Source of the DNA: Notamacropus eugenii
Lineage: Eukaryota; Chordata; Mammalia; Diprotodontia; Macropodidae
DNA: 64,000 bases
NCBI RefSeq assembly: GCF_028372415.1
Contig: NC_092873.1
Coordinates: 356,280,128 to 356,344,127, forward strand
Direction: 5' to 3'
Part shown: positions 54,571 to 64,000 of the stretch, piece by piece
Position numbering within the stretch: the stretch's first letter is position 1
Layout of the letters: each line of letters opens with the position of its first letter
Notes under the pieces: model-generated
What the model saw: the letters and a program-made list of their open reading frames with translations, nothing else
The model's database searches: none
Told to the model about the DNA's origin: nothing
Program-made: the position numbers and the translations under genes

Positions 54571-55084
54571 CTGTGCAATAAGTCCAGTCTGGAGTTAGAC
54601 CATGTAGGGTCCTATAAAAAGACTTGTATTTTATTTTAGAGGCAATAAGGAGCACCAGGAGTTTTCTGAATAGGAGAACATACTTTTGTAATCGTGCTTT
54701 GATGGCTGTGTGGAGGATGGACTGGAGTGTGGAGTGGTTTTAGACAGAGAGACTAACGAGGAGGCTGTGGCAACTGTCCCAGTGTGAGGTAATACAGGCC
54801 TTCCCATGCTTGGTGAGTGGAGAGAAGGGAATGGATGTAAAATAGGCTGCAGAGGCAGACTTTATGAGATTCAACAACTAATTGGGTTTGTAGGTGGAGG
54901 GAGAGGGAAAAGTTGAGGGCAATACCTGGGTTTCATACCCGGTTAATTTGCAAGATGCTGATACCCTTGGTAGAAATAGGTAACTTCAGCATGGGGGAGG
55001 GGAGTTATGGGAAATATAATAGACTCTGTTTGTGTATATTGTTTTTGAACTGATTATGGGATGTTGACTTTAACATAATAATGG

Positions 55085-55312
55085 TAACTGTCACTTTTGT
55101 AGCACTATAAGATTTACAAAGCCCTTTAAGTATATTATCTCATCTGATCCTCACAACAACTTTTCTAATCATTTCCATTTTATAAATGAATATCCTGAGA
55201 CTGATTAAGTGACTTGCCCAGGGTCATACATTCAATAAGTGACTGTCAGATCTTCCTGACCCTAATCCTAGGCTTCTACCCACTATACAACCTAGCTGCA
55301 TCTAAAATATAC
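55085..55312 (-). repeat. MIR element
   Basis: 'gtcacttttgtagcactataagatttacaaagccctttaagtatattatctcatctgatcctcacaacaac', 'gtgacttgcccagggtcatac', head 'ctacccactatacaacctagctgc'. Confidence 0.88.
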
Positions 55313-55317
55313 AATAA

Positions 55318-55820
55318 ATCAGTTGCTCTCCAAGTGTAGCTCATGGATCCCTAGGGAACCCTAAGATACTTTTACAGGGTTTGCTAGGTCAAATTATTTA
55401 CCTGTAATACTCTTCCCTTTTTCAAACTGTATATTTATGTGAGGTTGGATTTTCTTCATATACTTCAACCAAAACAATATGTCAGAACAGAATGAATGCA
55501 GAAGCAGATATAAGAATTCAACTGTCTTTTGTTAAGTTAGACACTAAAGAAAATTGCAGAAATATATAAAACAATACCATTCTCATCAATTTTTTTTATT
55601 GAAAAATATTTTTAGTAAAATAATTCATGTTAACATGTAATAGATTTATTATTATTTTTTAATGAATTAGGAAATATTTAAAAAATTTATCAGTTTTAAT
55701 TTATAATACAGTAAATATCAATAGATATAATCCACATAAATAAAAGGTCTTTGAGGTCCTCTATAATTTTTAAGGGTATGAAGGGGTCAATAGACCAAAA
55801 CATTTTGAGGACTACTACAG
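55318..55820 (-). mobile_element. hAT-type DNA transposon, ~500 bp
   Basis: Reverse copy of the element at 59811-60338. Shared blocks include 'aacatgtaatagatttattattattttttaatgaatta', 'taaatatcaatagatataatccacataaa' and a right end reading 'catttgaggactactacag'-like sequence. The text also matches a hAT element remembered from eutherians. Confidence 0.7.
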
Positions 55821-56129
55821 TAGACATCTGAAGATATAGGAGTGGTGACTAGGGTGAGAGAGACTAGGGTGTATAGATCTGACAGTCATCTGCATAGCTA
55901 TTGTCATAAAAAACATGGGAGCTAATGAGGTTACTCAGAGAAAGAAAAAATGTAGAGGGAAAAGAAAAGAGGACCCCATATGGGTACACCCACAGTTAGT
56001 GGGGAGTGATATGGATCATGATCCAGTAAGGAGACTGAGAAAGAGCAGACAACTTGGAGAACCAAGAGAGCAGTTTGTCTCTGTCCCTGTCTCTGTCTCT
56101 CTGTCACTCACTCATCCATTCACTCACAT

Positions 56130-56375
56130 CCTCACACCCAGAGAAATAATAGCTTACTTACTTACACAGTTCTTTAAGGTTTGCCCAGTGCTTTGTGTAT
56201 GTTTCTCATTTAGGCTTCACAGCACCCCTGTGAAGTGGGTGTTTTTATCATCCCCATATTACAGTTGAAGAAACTGAGGAACAAAGAGTATAGTAAATGT
56301 CTGAGACAAAATTTGAATCCTGCTGCAGGTCCAGTGCACTTATCAATTGAGATACATCGCTGCCCCAGAAACCCA
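56130..56375 (-). repeat. MIR element
   Basis: 'ttgcccagtgctttgtgtatgtttctcatttaggcttcacagcacccctgtgaagtgggtgtttttatcatccccatattacagttgaagaaactgagg'. Confidence 0.85.
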
Positions 56376-56769
56376 GAACAGAGTGAGTATTCAGAAAGAG
56401 TACTAAACAGTGCCAAATGATGCAGAGAGGTCAAGAAGGAAAATTGGCAAGAAGAGGCCGTTGATTTTGCCATTCAGAGAAGACTAGAAGAGCAGTTTCT
56501 GTTGAGTGATGAGGTCAGGAGCCAGCTTGCAAAGGGTTAAGAATGTACTTGAGAAGAGAAAAAGCAGAGACAATGAGTGTAGACAGATTTTTTTTTTCTA
56601 GAATTTTGGCTGTGAAGGGAAGAGAGTTATGGGACAACAGCTTGAGCATGAGAAATAGTAATACATATGTTCAAGATGCATTACACAGTCCATGGAAGGT
56701 ATGTTTGCTTCTTTAGTATGCTGTGTCACAGTACATATTTTGTTGGGGCTAAATTTTATTTTATTTTTT

Positions 56770-56965
56770 GATACCAACCTGTGGTTTCATTGGTATGTGG
56801 AAATTCCCAATACAGAAACTCCCTGAACCAATGTAAATCAGCAACTGTCTGGAACTTAAGTGCTCACTGAGTTCTTGTTACTTGATGAACAGTCACAAAG
56901 CCAGTGTTTGCCAGAGTCTAGGCTTGAGCCAAGGTCTTTCTGAAACCACCATGAAGACCCATGTG
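56770..56965 (-). repeat. SINE of a second family (copy 3)
   Basis: 'aacctgtggtttcattggtatgtggaaattcccaatacagaaactccctgaaccaatg', 'cacaaagccagtgtttgccagag'. Matches the layout of 37300-37530 and 38055-38290. Confidence 0.7.
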
Positions 56966-57129
56966 TCAATGCTTGGTATGCAGATGGAGTTGCAGGTCTC
57001 TTGTAATAATCCTTTGATGTCTTCCTTGGCTCCAGGTTGGGAACCACTGTTCCTGAAGGATGGAACTGTTAGCCTCATGCTTGAGCCTTGTCCATGTCTT
57101 GAAAAGTTTTTGATTCACCCAGTTCAAAG

Positions 57130-57232
57130 GACTATGGGCTTCTTAAACTTTTCTCACTCATGACCACTTTAGCGTTTCTTAAACTGTGGGTCGTGAATGG
57201 AATAAGTTTAAGAAGCCTTGGTTTAACCTTAC
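57130..57232. mobile_element. Short palindromic hAT-type MITE
   Basis: Left 'gggcttcttaaacttttctcactcatgacc' and right 'gggtcgtgaatggaataagtttaagaagcc' are inverted copies. The tip matches the hAT element at 26559. Confidence 0.65.
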
Positions 57233-57309
57233 TTAATGTGTATTGGTTAGCATTATAACCATTCTTCCCAAAGTGTTTCTGATAGTTTCAAAGAGGAGTC
57301 TGAGGAGAA

Positions 57310-57490
57310 TAGTTAATATTTATATTACCTTTTAAAACAACAATCCTGGGAAATAGGTGCTGCAATTACACCCATTTTATGGATGAAGAAGCTGAAGCTG
57401 AGGGATGCTCACCTTCCTGCCAGGTCATACCAATAGTAAGTATCTGATGCAGAACACTTTGAACTAGGTCTTCCTGACTACAAAGTGTTA
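57310..57490 (-). repeat. MIR-type element
   Basis: 'ggaaataggtgctgcaattacacccattttatggatgaagaagctgaagctgaggg ... tcataccaatagtaagtatctgatgcag'. Confidence 0.8.
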
Positions 57491-57697
57491 GTGGTCAGAT
57501 GCCATGTTTTAGCTTCTGAATGGTCACAGAATAGTGCTACTTCTCCTCAGGCCATCTGGGCAGTGCTCTTTGCTGCTGTCACCACAAGGTAAAAAAGGAG
57601 TGAAATTTCATTTATGAAGATCAGAATCCTTGAGTTTTACTTTATTCCTCCTTACTTTTTTCCAGTAAGTTTCCTTTAAGTCATCATATCTATTATA

Positions 57698-57970
57698 GTA
57701 GGGCAGCGAGGTGGCACAGAGGACAGTGTGCCCTGCCTAGAGTCAGGAAGACTCATCTTCCTGAGTTCAAATTTAGCTTCAGACATTTCCTAGCCATGTA
57801 ACCCTGGGCAAATCACTTAACCCTGTTTGCCTCAATTTCCTTATCTGTAGAGTGAGCTGGAGAAAGAAATGGCAAACCACTCCAGTATCTCTGCCAAGAA
57901 AATCCCAAATGGGTTCACAAAGAGTCGGACACAACTGCAAATGACTGAACAACTATCACCACCACCACCA
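57698..57970 (+). repeat. Marsupial tRNA-SINE, full length
   Basis: 'gggcagcgaggtggcacagaggacagtgtgccctgcctag', 'agaaatggcaaaccactccagtatctctgccaagaaaatcccaaatgggttcacaaagagtcggacacaactg', ending in (CAC)n (about 57957-57968). Confidence 0.93.
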
Positions 57971-58074
57971 ATTACAGTTAAGCACACTCAATATAATACA
58001 CAATTTGAGACTATTGGTGGTTACCAATTGCTTAGCTACAGAACTGCATAGAGTATTAATCTCATTTCAATCTT

Positions 58075-58240
58075 CTCATCAGAAGACGTACTAGAGGTCA
58101 TCTAGTGTGACTCCTGTGACACAGAGAAAGTCACAAGCTTTTTGGCCTTGGTTTCTTCATCTGTAAAAAGAGGGGGTTGGACTAGATAACTCCAGGAAGT
58201 CCTTCTGGCTCTATAGCTAATCCTATGATCATGTTCTCTC
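58075..58240 (+). repeat. SINE 3' half
   Basis: 'cttggtttcttcatctgtaaaaagagggggttggactagataactccaggaagtccttctggctctatagctaatcctatgatc'. Confidence 0.75.
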
Positions 58241-58394
58241 TAAGACTAGACATCCTCAATTCCTTTCAAATGATCCTTATATGACATGGTGAGTTGACCC
58301 TCTTTATGCATCCTTTCTAAAATGTGGCATCCAGAACTTTACACAGTACATCAGATATGCTTTGCCTAGGGCAGGGACAGAGTCTCACATCTTT

Positions 58395-58672
58395 TGTTTA
58401 ATTACTGTTACTGTATTTGTTATTCAGTAATTTTCAGTTGTGTCTGACTCTGTGATCTCATTTGGGGTTTTCTTGGGAGAGGAACTGGAATGGTTTGTCA
58501 TTTCCTTCTCCAGCTCATTTTACAGATGAGGAAACTGAGGTAATCAGAGTTAAGCTCAGGGTCACACAGCTAGTAAGTGTCTGAGGCTATATTTGAATTC
58601 ATGAAGATGAGTTTTCCTGACTCCAGGCCCAGGAGTCTCTCCATTGTGCCACCTAGCTACCCATGTTGCCTC
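58395..58672 (-). repeat. Marsupial tRNA-SINE, full length, reverse
   Basis: 'cagttgtgtctgactctgtgatctcatttggggttttcttggg', 'tttgtcatttccttctccagctcattttacagatgaggaaactgagg', 'tctccattgtgccacctagctacc'. Confidence 0.92.
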
Positions 58673-59271
58673 ATACTTTCTTATATTAATGCCATTTAAT
58701 TCATTTTAGGATATGTTCTAGCACAGGATTATAACCAGTTCCACTCAGGGGGAGAGTCATTTTCTGAAAATTAAGTCTGGTTTTTAGGAAAAACAGCTGA
58801 TTGGGCAATAATACTTACCCCTTGGTGAATATAAACTGTGCCACACCTTTATTGCTGCTAGGGTATCTTCTGAAGAATTCATCATACTAATCCTTTAATC
58901 TCTAACCCCTTAATTGTTTTTTTCTCAGAGCGTCCACACCAGTGGCTTCCTGCCATCTTTCTTCACTTGTCCTGAAAATTTAAGTCTGGTGATATGTTGA
59001 CGTACAGGAATTGCAAGTTCTGACACCTTTCAGAAACTCTAGCATTGAGGCTACGCGGAAAAGTGATTCTTTTCTTAAAAGTGGTGAACAGTGAAGTCAG
59101 CACTGTGGTCTGTGGAATTAAGGAGGAACCTCATGGGCTTCCTGAGAAACCATGCATGTCAATTACTCTTGAGTATGAACTGAAATAGGAACCACACTAT
59201 TTCTGAGTAGATGATCCTGTAACAGCTGCAGACATCTATAGAACAGACTGGTGTCTCTTGACTTTTCCTCT

Positions 59272-59282
59272 TTTCTTCCTTC

Positions 59283-59328
<46 letters not shown>

Positions 59329-59414
59329 CTCTCTCTCTCTTTCTTCCTTCCTTCCTTCCTTCCTTCCTTCCTTCCTTCCTTCCTTCCTTCCTTCCTTCCT
59401 TCCTTCCTTCCTTC

Positions 59415-59447
<33 letters not shown>

Positions 59448-59457
59448 TTCCTTTCTT

Positions 59458-59488
<31 letters not shown>

Positions 59489-59538
59489 TCCTTCCTTCCT
59501 TCCTTCCTTCCTTCCTTCCTTCCTTCCTTCCTTCCTTC

Positions 59539-59605
<67 letters not shown>

Positions 59606-59679
59606 TCACTCTCTCTCTTTTTCACCTTGTCTCTCTTTCTCCCTCCCTCCCTCCTTCCTTCCGTTCCTTCCTTCCTTTC
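59272..59679. repeat. Long (TTTC)n/(TC)n/(TTCC)n polypyrimidine tract
   Basis: About 400 bp of pyrimidine on the plus strand with almost no purine, in blocks: TTTC, TC, TTCC, TTTC, TC, TTCC, TTTC. The block order TTTC-TC-TTCC occurs twice. All long frames here are low-complexity artefacts. Confidence 0.97.
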
Positions 59680-59810
59680 ATCTTAGGCCAGGCCTTATCA
59701 CCTCCAGGCTGAATCACTGACTTTTTTGTTTCTAGCCTTTCCTGTCTTCAACTTGAGTATTGCTAGCATCTTTTATTTTGAGTTGAAACCTGTGATTTCA
59801 TTTGTATATG

Positions 59811-60338
59811 GTAGTAGACTTCAAACTTTTTAGTCTCAGGACCCCTTTATGCTCTTAAAAATCATTGAGGACTCTCCAATGAGCTTTTGTTTATCTGGGT
59901 TATATCTATTGATATTTACCATATCTAAAATTAAAATGGAAACATTTAAAAAATCTTTATTAATTCATTTAAAATAGGCCTATTATAGGTTAATATAAAT
60001 ATTTTTATGAAAAATAAGTAAATTTCCTAAAACAAAAAAAAATTCGTGAGGAGTAACATTGCTTTATATATTTTTGCAAATCTAATATCTGTTTTAATAA
60101 AAGATAGCTAGATTCTTCTATCTGTTCCTGCATTACATCTACTGCAATATGTTATTTTGGTCGAAGAATATGAAGAAAATTGAACATCATATAAATGTAG
60201 TTGGAAAAGGGTAGAGTATTATAAAGGGAAATGTCTTAATATTGTTACAATTATAAAAATAGTTTTGACCTTGTAGACCCCCTGAAAGGATCTCAGGGGC
60301 TCCTGAGACTCCTCTGACTGCACTTAGAGAACCACTGT
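59811..60338 (+). mobile_element. hAT-type DNA transposon, ~530 bp
   Basis: 'cttcaaactttttagtctcaggacccctttatgctcttaaaaatcattgagg' at the left, 'gaccccctgaaaggatctcaggggctcctgag ... agagaaccactg' at the right, so TIRs are recognisable though worn. Opposite orientation to 55318-55820. Confidence 0.75.
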
Positions 60339-60354
60339 TATAGGGCATCAGTCT

Positions 60355-60640
60355 CCAAACTTTTTGGAGTAAAAGAAGGGCAACTAAGTGGAGTTGTAGT
60401 ACACAGACTGCCAGACCTGAAGTCAAGAAGACTCCTCTTCCTGAGTTCAGATCTGACCTCGACATCTGCTAGCCATATGGCCCTGGGCAGGTCACTTAAC
60501 CCTGTTTCCTTCAGTTTCTTCATCAGTCAAATGAGCTGGAGAAAGAAAATGGCAAGTCATTCAAGTATCTTTGCCAAGAAAACCCCAAAAGGGGTCACAA
60601 AGGGTTGGACAGGACTAAACAACAGTAAGAGTAAATAAAG
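60355..60640 (+). repeat. Marsupial tRNA-SINE
   Basis: 'gggcaactaagtggagttgtagtacacagactgcc', 'tttgccaagaaaaccccaaaaggggtcacaaagggttggacaggactaaacaacag'. Confidence 0.92.
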
Positions 60641-63600
60641 GTATTGAGCAAGCACTCCAATAAATATGTACATTTATTTATTCACAAATTATATATGTAC
60701 TGCATTAGCATTATAAGCATCATAAACCATACAAAAATAGATACTTAAAAAGGGTGAAGTAAAGGAGAAACGAGGGAGCTAGATGGCATGATGGCTAGAT
60801 GGTAGGGAGCTAGAGTTAGGAAGACCTGAATTCAAATCCTAACTCTGACATTTAAGTGTGTGTAGATCTTTCTGATGTCATATTTAGTACTCAGTTCTCT
60901 ACACCATACTCTGGTATTGTAATGCTATCATCTTCTTCTTGGTCCAGGCTTGTGATCTCCTCAGTATAGAGAATTCCAAAAAAGAGACAACCTCCAACTA
61001 TGGGAGATCCATTTCTTTCTTTAACTTAGAGTCTTAGTGATTTTCTTCAACATAACCAAATTGTGATGTATGAATGTAATGAAATAGAACTGCATGATAA
61101 GAAACAATAAAGACTTTCAGCATTACCATGCTTGTTGGAACACCATCCAAAGCCTCCTCCCCACTCCATTTTTAAATACTTTTTTCTGTGTTTTGTATTC
61201 ATGTATCTTTATGAACTCTGGGGGTAGGGGTCTTTATCTTAATTTCCATTTATATTGGCAAGTTGGATCCCAGATGGTGGCTGCATCTCCCCCTCAGGGT
61301 TCTAGGGGTACTCTGAAGGATTGTGATATATTTCTAATGCTATCAGTTCAAGCCCCTATTCCAGTTTATCTCCCCTTTCTCCCATGTCAATTGCCAGTTA
61401 CAGTTAATATCTCCTTTACATCATTGGTTGTTCTAATAATTTATATTACACTATCAAATGAGCAAGTTCCTAGATATCCTCAATAAACAATTAACCCCAA
61501 TTAGCTTTTATTGGGATGTCTTGGGAGAATGTGTTTGCATTGATGAAACAGAGGGAAAACCAGTTACAAAATGGAGTTGGTTTGGTGTGGGAGTCAAGAG
61601 AATCAGTTAGATTTTATCTCATGAACACTAACTCCATCTTGTGCTGCCACATGTATTCTCTTCCATTTTGTTTTTCTACAAATCATTCATGGGAAACTAG
61701 ATGATATAAAATATCTATTGTTGCATAAATGCAATTAATCAGCATCTCTCAATTCTGGGAAAAGAAAGACCCTGAAACCTACTCATTCCCTCCCAGCCTC
61801 ACTGAAACTCACTCTTCCCCTTTCAGCTTGGAAAACCCCTAATCTTTCCTCCAATTAGAAAGCAGATCACCTAATTTTTTATCCTGTTATTTGTTTTCTT
61901 TTATTTAATTGATCTTACTTGATGAATTTTTTTATACATAATAATCTGTCTCACTGTATTCAGGGTCTTTGGACTGATTGTGGAGTCCATTAACTTTTTT
62001 ATTGTGCCTGTTTTGCTAATATATCATATAGCTCAGATTGTTTCCTCAGTTATTATTAATTATCCACCACAACCAACTTTTAAAGCAGTTGCTTCAGAGC
62101 ATCCACCTCCTCAAATTTACTTTTAAATGTGGCATAACTGATGGATGCAGTCTCTGCTTTCAGGTTGTGGTAACCCCACTTCTGGGTAGAGCCACTGCTA
62201 GGCTTAGCACAGTGTCTGGAAGGCACGTAGCAGGTGCTTAATAAATGCTTATTTCCTTTCATTCCTTCCTTCTTCTCAAGAGTATGGTAGCTGCAGCAGT
62301 CTCTGTCATGGATGGGCTTCTGTCCCTTCACCTCAGGAGGCTTTTTCTTTCAAATCTCACAAGACCCCATCACAGACACAGGCCTCACTAGGAGGTCATG
62401 AACCCATAGGCTGGCCCAGCAGAGTATGAATGAGAAGAGCAGCCCATTAGGTCCCCGTTGGGCTCAGGGAGCTGTGCTTGCTCCTCATGGCAGAAAGGAA
62501 AGAGAGATTTTGCTTACGATGCCTTTTGTATGGATTCTCAGTTCAGACTCAGTAATCAATTATAGTTATCTCTTCCACATCCAGACTTTCCTTATTATGG
62601 TTTTGATATATCACAGGTTGGCATAAGAAATTATATGGAAATTTTGGGGGAGTTTTGAGGAAGCCATAGAGGACAGGTGAAGGTCTGCAAATGACACAGG
62701 AGAAGCTTAGAAACTCAGAAAAGTATAAAATATATGTGTAGTATGATATAATATCAACATATTTTATCTTTTAATACCATAATCATTTAGACTTCTTCTC
62801 TGGTATGAAGCAAGGGCCAAAAAACTTTTCATGGATTTTCCAGATCATGGGAGTACCACACCCCTAGACCTTACAATGCAGAAGGGATAACTAAAAGACT
62901 TTCTGTCATTAAGCAGTAAAAGTGGACAGATAACAATCATAGAAGACTGGCCATGTTCTAGGAAGAGAGTGGTCATGTTCTGACATTTCATATCATCATA
63001 CTGTCAAAAGGTTTACTCTCACCCCCATGGGGTTTCCCAGGACTTAATGTGTCTCTTCTCCCCTGGGTTTGTACAGACTGAAACATGTGGAAACGTGTGT
63101 ATGCCCAGCTAAGTTGCTGAGGAGTATGACCATGTCTCAATAACCAGACTCTTGAGCTAGAGGTCCTAAAGTTGGAGAGGGAAGCCAGGGCGAAATAGGG
63201 GCAGGATTCCCATTTAGAACTAGTTGTTTTACTACCATCAAGACAGTCAAAATTGAAAAACGCACTGGCTGTGGAAGCTTCTCTCTTTTTCTAAATCCAC
63301 TAGGCTCCTGGGTTGATTAGGAAAAACCAAGAAGTTTAGATTCTGTTTTTCTTTGTGCCTGGAACATTCTAAGTACCTGATAAATGCTTGTCAGTTGATT
63401 AAATGATTCATCTCCTTGATGCCTGGGTCTACTGGCTATGTGAGATAAGTATCATTTGCAACCAACGTTACATTGTCTATATTCCTTTGCCCTCTCATAG
63501 GGGAAATGCTTGGCTATGTAGACTTATATAAACTAAACTGAGTGGTGTCTAGAATTTCTGGTTTCAGAGCAGCCTTTCCATTTCCTAGAAACTACTTGAG

Positions 63601-63884
63601 TCTAGGAGAGGCTGTAGGCATGTAGCCAAGCAGTATATGTTTTATTATGCATTTTTTATTGCTTTTATGGATTCTACCCTATGAGTAAAATATCCACTCA
63701 TAGCTGAGCATGTACTGTTTGTTTCTCGAGGGAGTATGACTCCATTATGCCAAGGTCATGTGACTATGGTTCAATGAATTAAAACAAGTTCAAGGTTATG
63801 TTTGCCAGATGTAGAAGCTTGGGAGAGGATTATGACTGAATAAATCTACATTAAACTATAGTCCCTACATTGGGAAGTACCTAT
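60641..63884. other. KRT222 far 5' flank, mostly unassigned
   Basis: About 3.2 kb without a recognised gene. A short SINE head (60770-60860) and L2-type tails (62190-62255 'cttagcacagtgtctggaaggcacgtagcaggtgcttaataaatgc'; 63355-63405) are seen. No keratin exon was found on the minus strand. Confidence 0.5.
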
Positions 63885-64000
63885 GGTTGTTGTTGTTCTT
63901 TATTCTTGAAGAGGACCAAAATGACATCACCATGATAAAGTGAAATTTCAATGTGTACGACTATGACTGATTAGACCAATACAAGCTCAGAATGCTCTGC
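63885..64000. repeat. Marsupial interspersed repeat, cut by window edge
   Basis: 'ttgttgttctttattcttgaagaggaccaaaatgacatcaccatg ... tgattagaccaatacaagctcagaatgctctgc' is a phrase known from marsupial genomes; related to 43140-43435. Confidence 0.65.

Larger units (their letters stand above)
53625..56660 (+). repeat. One old interspersed repeat, fragmented by later insertions
   Basis: Segments 53625-53945, 54200-54310, 54575-54990, 55825-56110 and 56395-56660 read as one continuous text ('ttcttgccctcaaggagcttatattctattgg ... catgtagggtcctat ... tgctttgatggctgtgtggagg ... tctgacagtcatctgcatag ... ggtcaagaagg'). The text matches a long mammal-wide repeat in remembered outline. Intervening pieces are SINE (53950-54195), MIR (54310-54570; 55085-55310; 56130-56370) and hAT (55318-55820). 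Family name not assigned. Confidence 0.6.

Noticed and set aside
59163..59712. Long Lys/Glu/Arg-rich and Ser/Phe/Leu-rich frames of ~130-150 codons
   Set aside because: They are translations of the tetranucleotide microsatellite.
61094..61486. 130-codon plus-strand frame
   Set aside because: No recognised family, no Kozak or promoter support, no splicing context; likely chance.

Overview
This is 64 kb of a mammalian nuclear genome. The repeats point to a marsupial. They include many tRNA-headed SINEs ending in the 'ggcaaaccactccagtatc ... ccaaatggggtcac ... gactgaa' tail, MIR/CORE-SINEs, L2/L3-type LINE ends, L1 3' ends, hAT DNA-transposon fossils, and two ORF1-only L1 relatives of HAL1 type. 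The species cannot be fixed from the sequence alone. Family names are from recognition, not from a database run.

Two genes are supported by spliced exon reconstruction, both on the minus strand. SMARCE1 (BAF57, the HMG-box subunit of BAF/PBAF chromatin remodelers) lies at about 0.5-15.9 kb. It has a CpG-island promoter, one non-coding first exon and eight coding-containing exons (2-9). The last coding exons (C-terminal acidic region) lie beyond the left edge, so about 272 N-terminal residues of a protein of about 411 are encoded here. KRT222 (keratin 222, a truncated type I keratin-like protein) lies at about 32.3-51.7 kb. It is complete: six coding exons give a 300-residue open frame with no stops, plus a 1.9 kb 3' UTR and one AATAAA. 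This order and orientation match the human 17q21.2 SMARCE1-KRT222 neighbourhood at the edge of the type I keratin cluster, as known from established gene maps.

Layout: 0-15.7 kb, SMARCE1 exons and introns. 15.3-16.3 kb, CpG island. 16.3-32.3 kb, intergenic and mostly transposons, with two HAL1 insertions at 19.7-21.2 and 26.8-30.7 kb; the second sits inside an older hAT element and was itself hit by an L1 fragment. 32.3-51.7 kb, KRT222, whose introns hold L1, L2 and hAT debris and an inverted repeat pair. 51.7-64 kb, 5' flank of KRT222 with SINEs, hAT copies, one fragmented old repeat and a 400-bp polypyrimidine tract. No other keratin exon, RNA gene or intact retroelement gene was recognised there.

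The genes are not known to act together; they are neighbours. No wholly new system is evident. The points most worth checking are the keratin-like in-frame extension and possible splice acceptor upstream of the KRT222 start, the nested transposon stack with visible target-site duplications, and the inverted repeats inside KRT222 intron 1.
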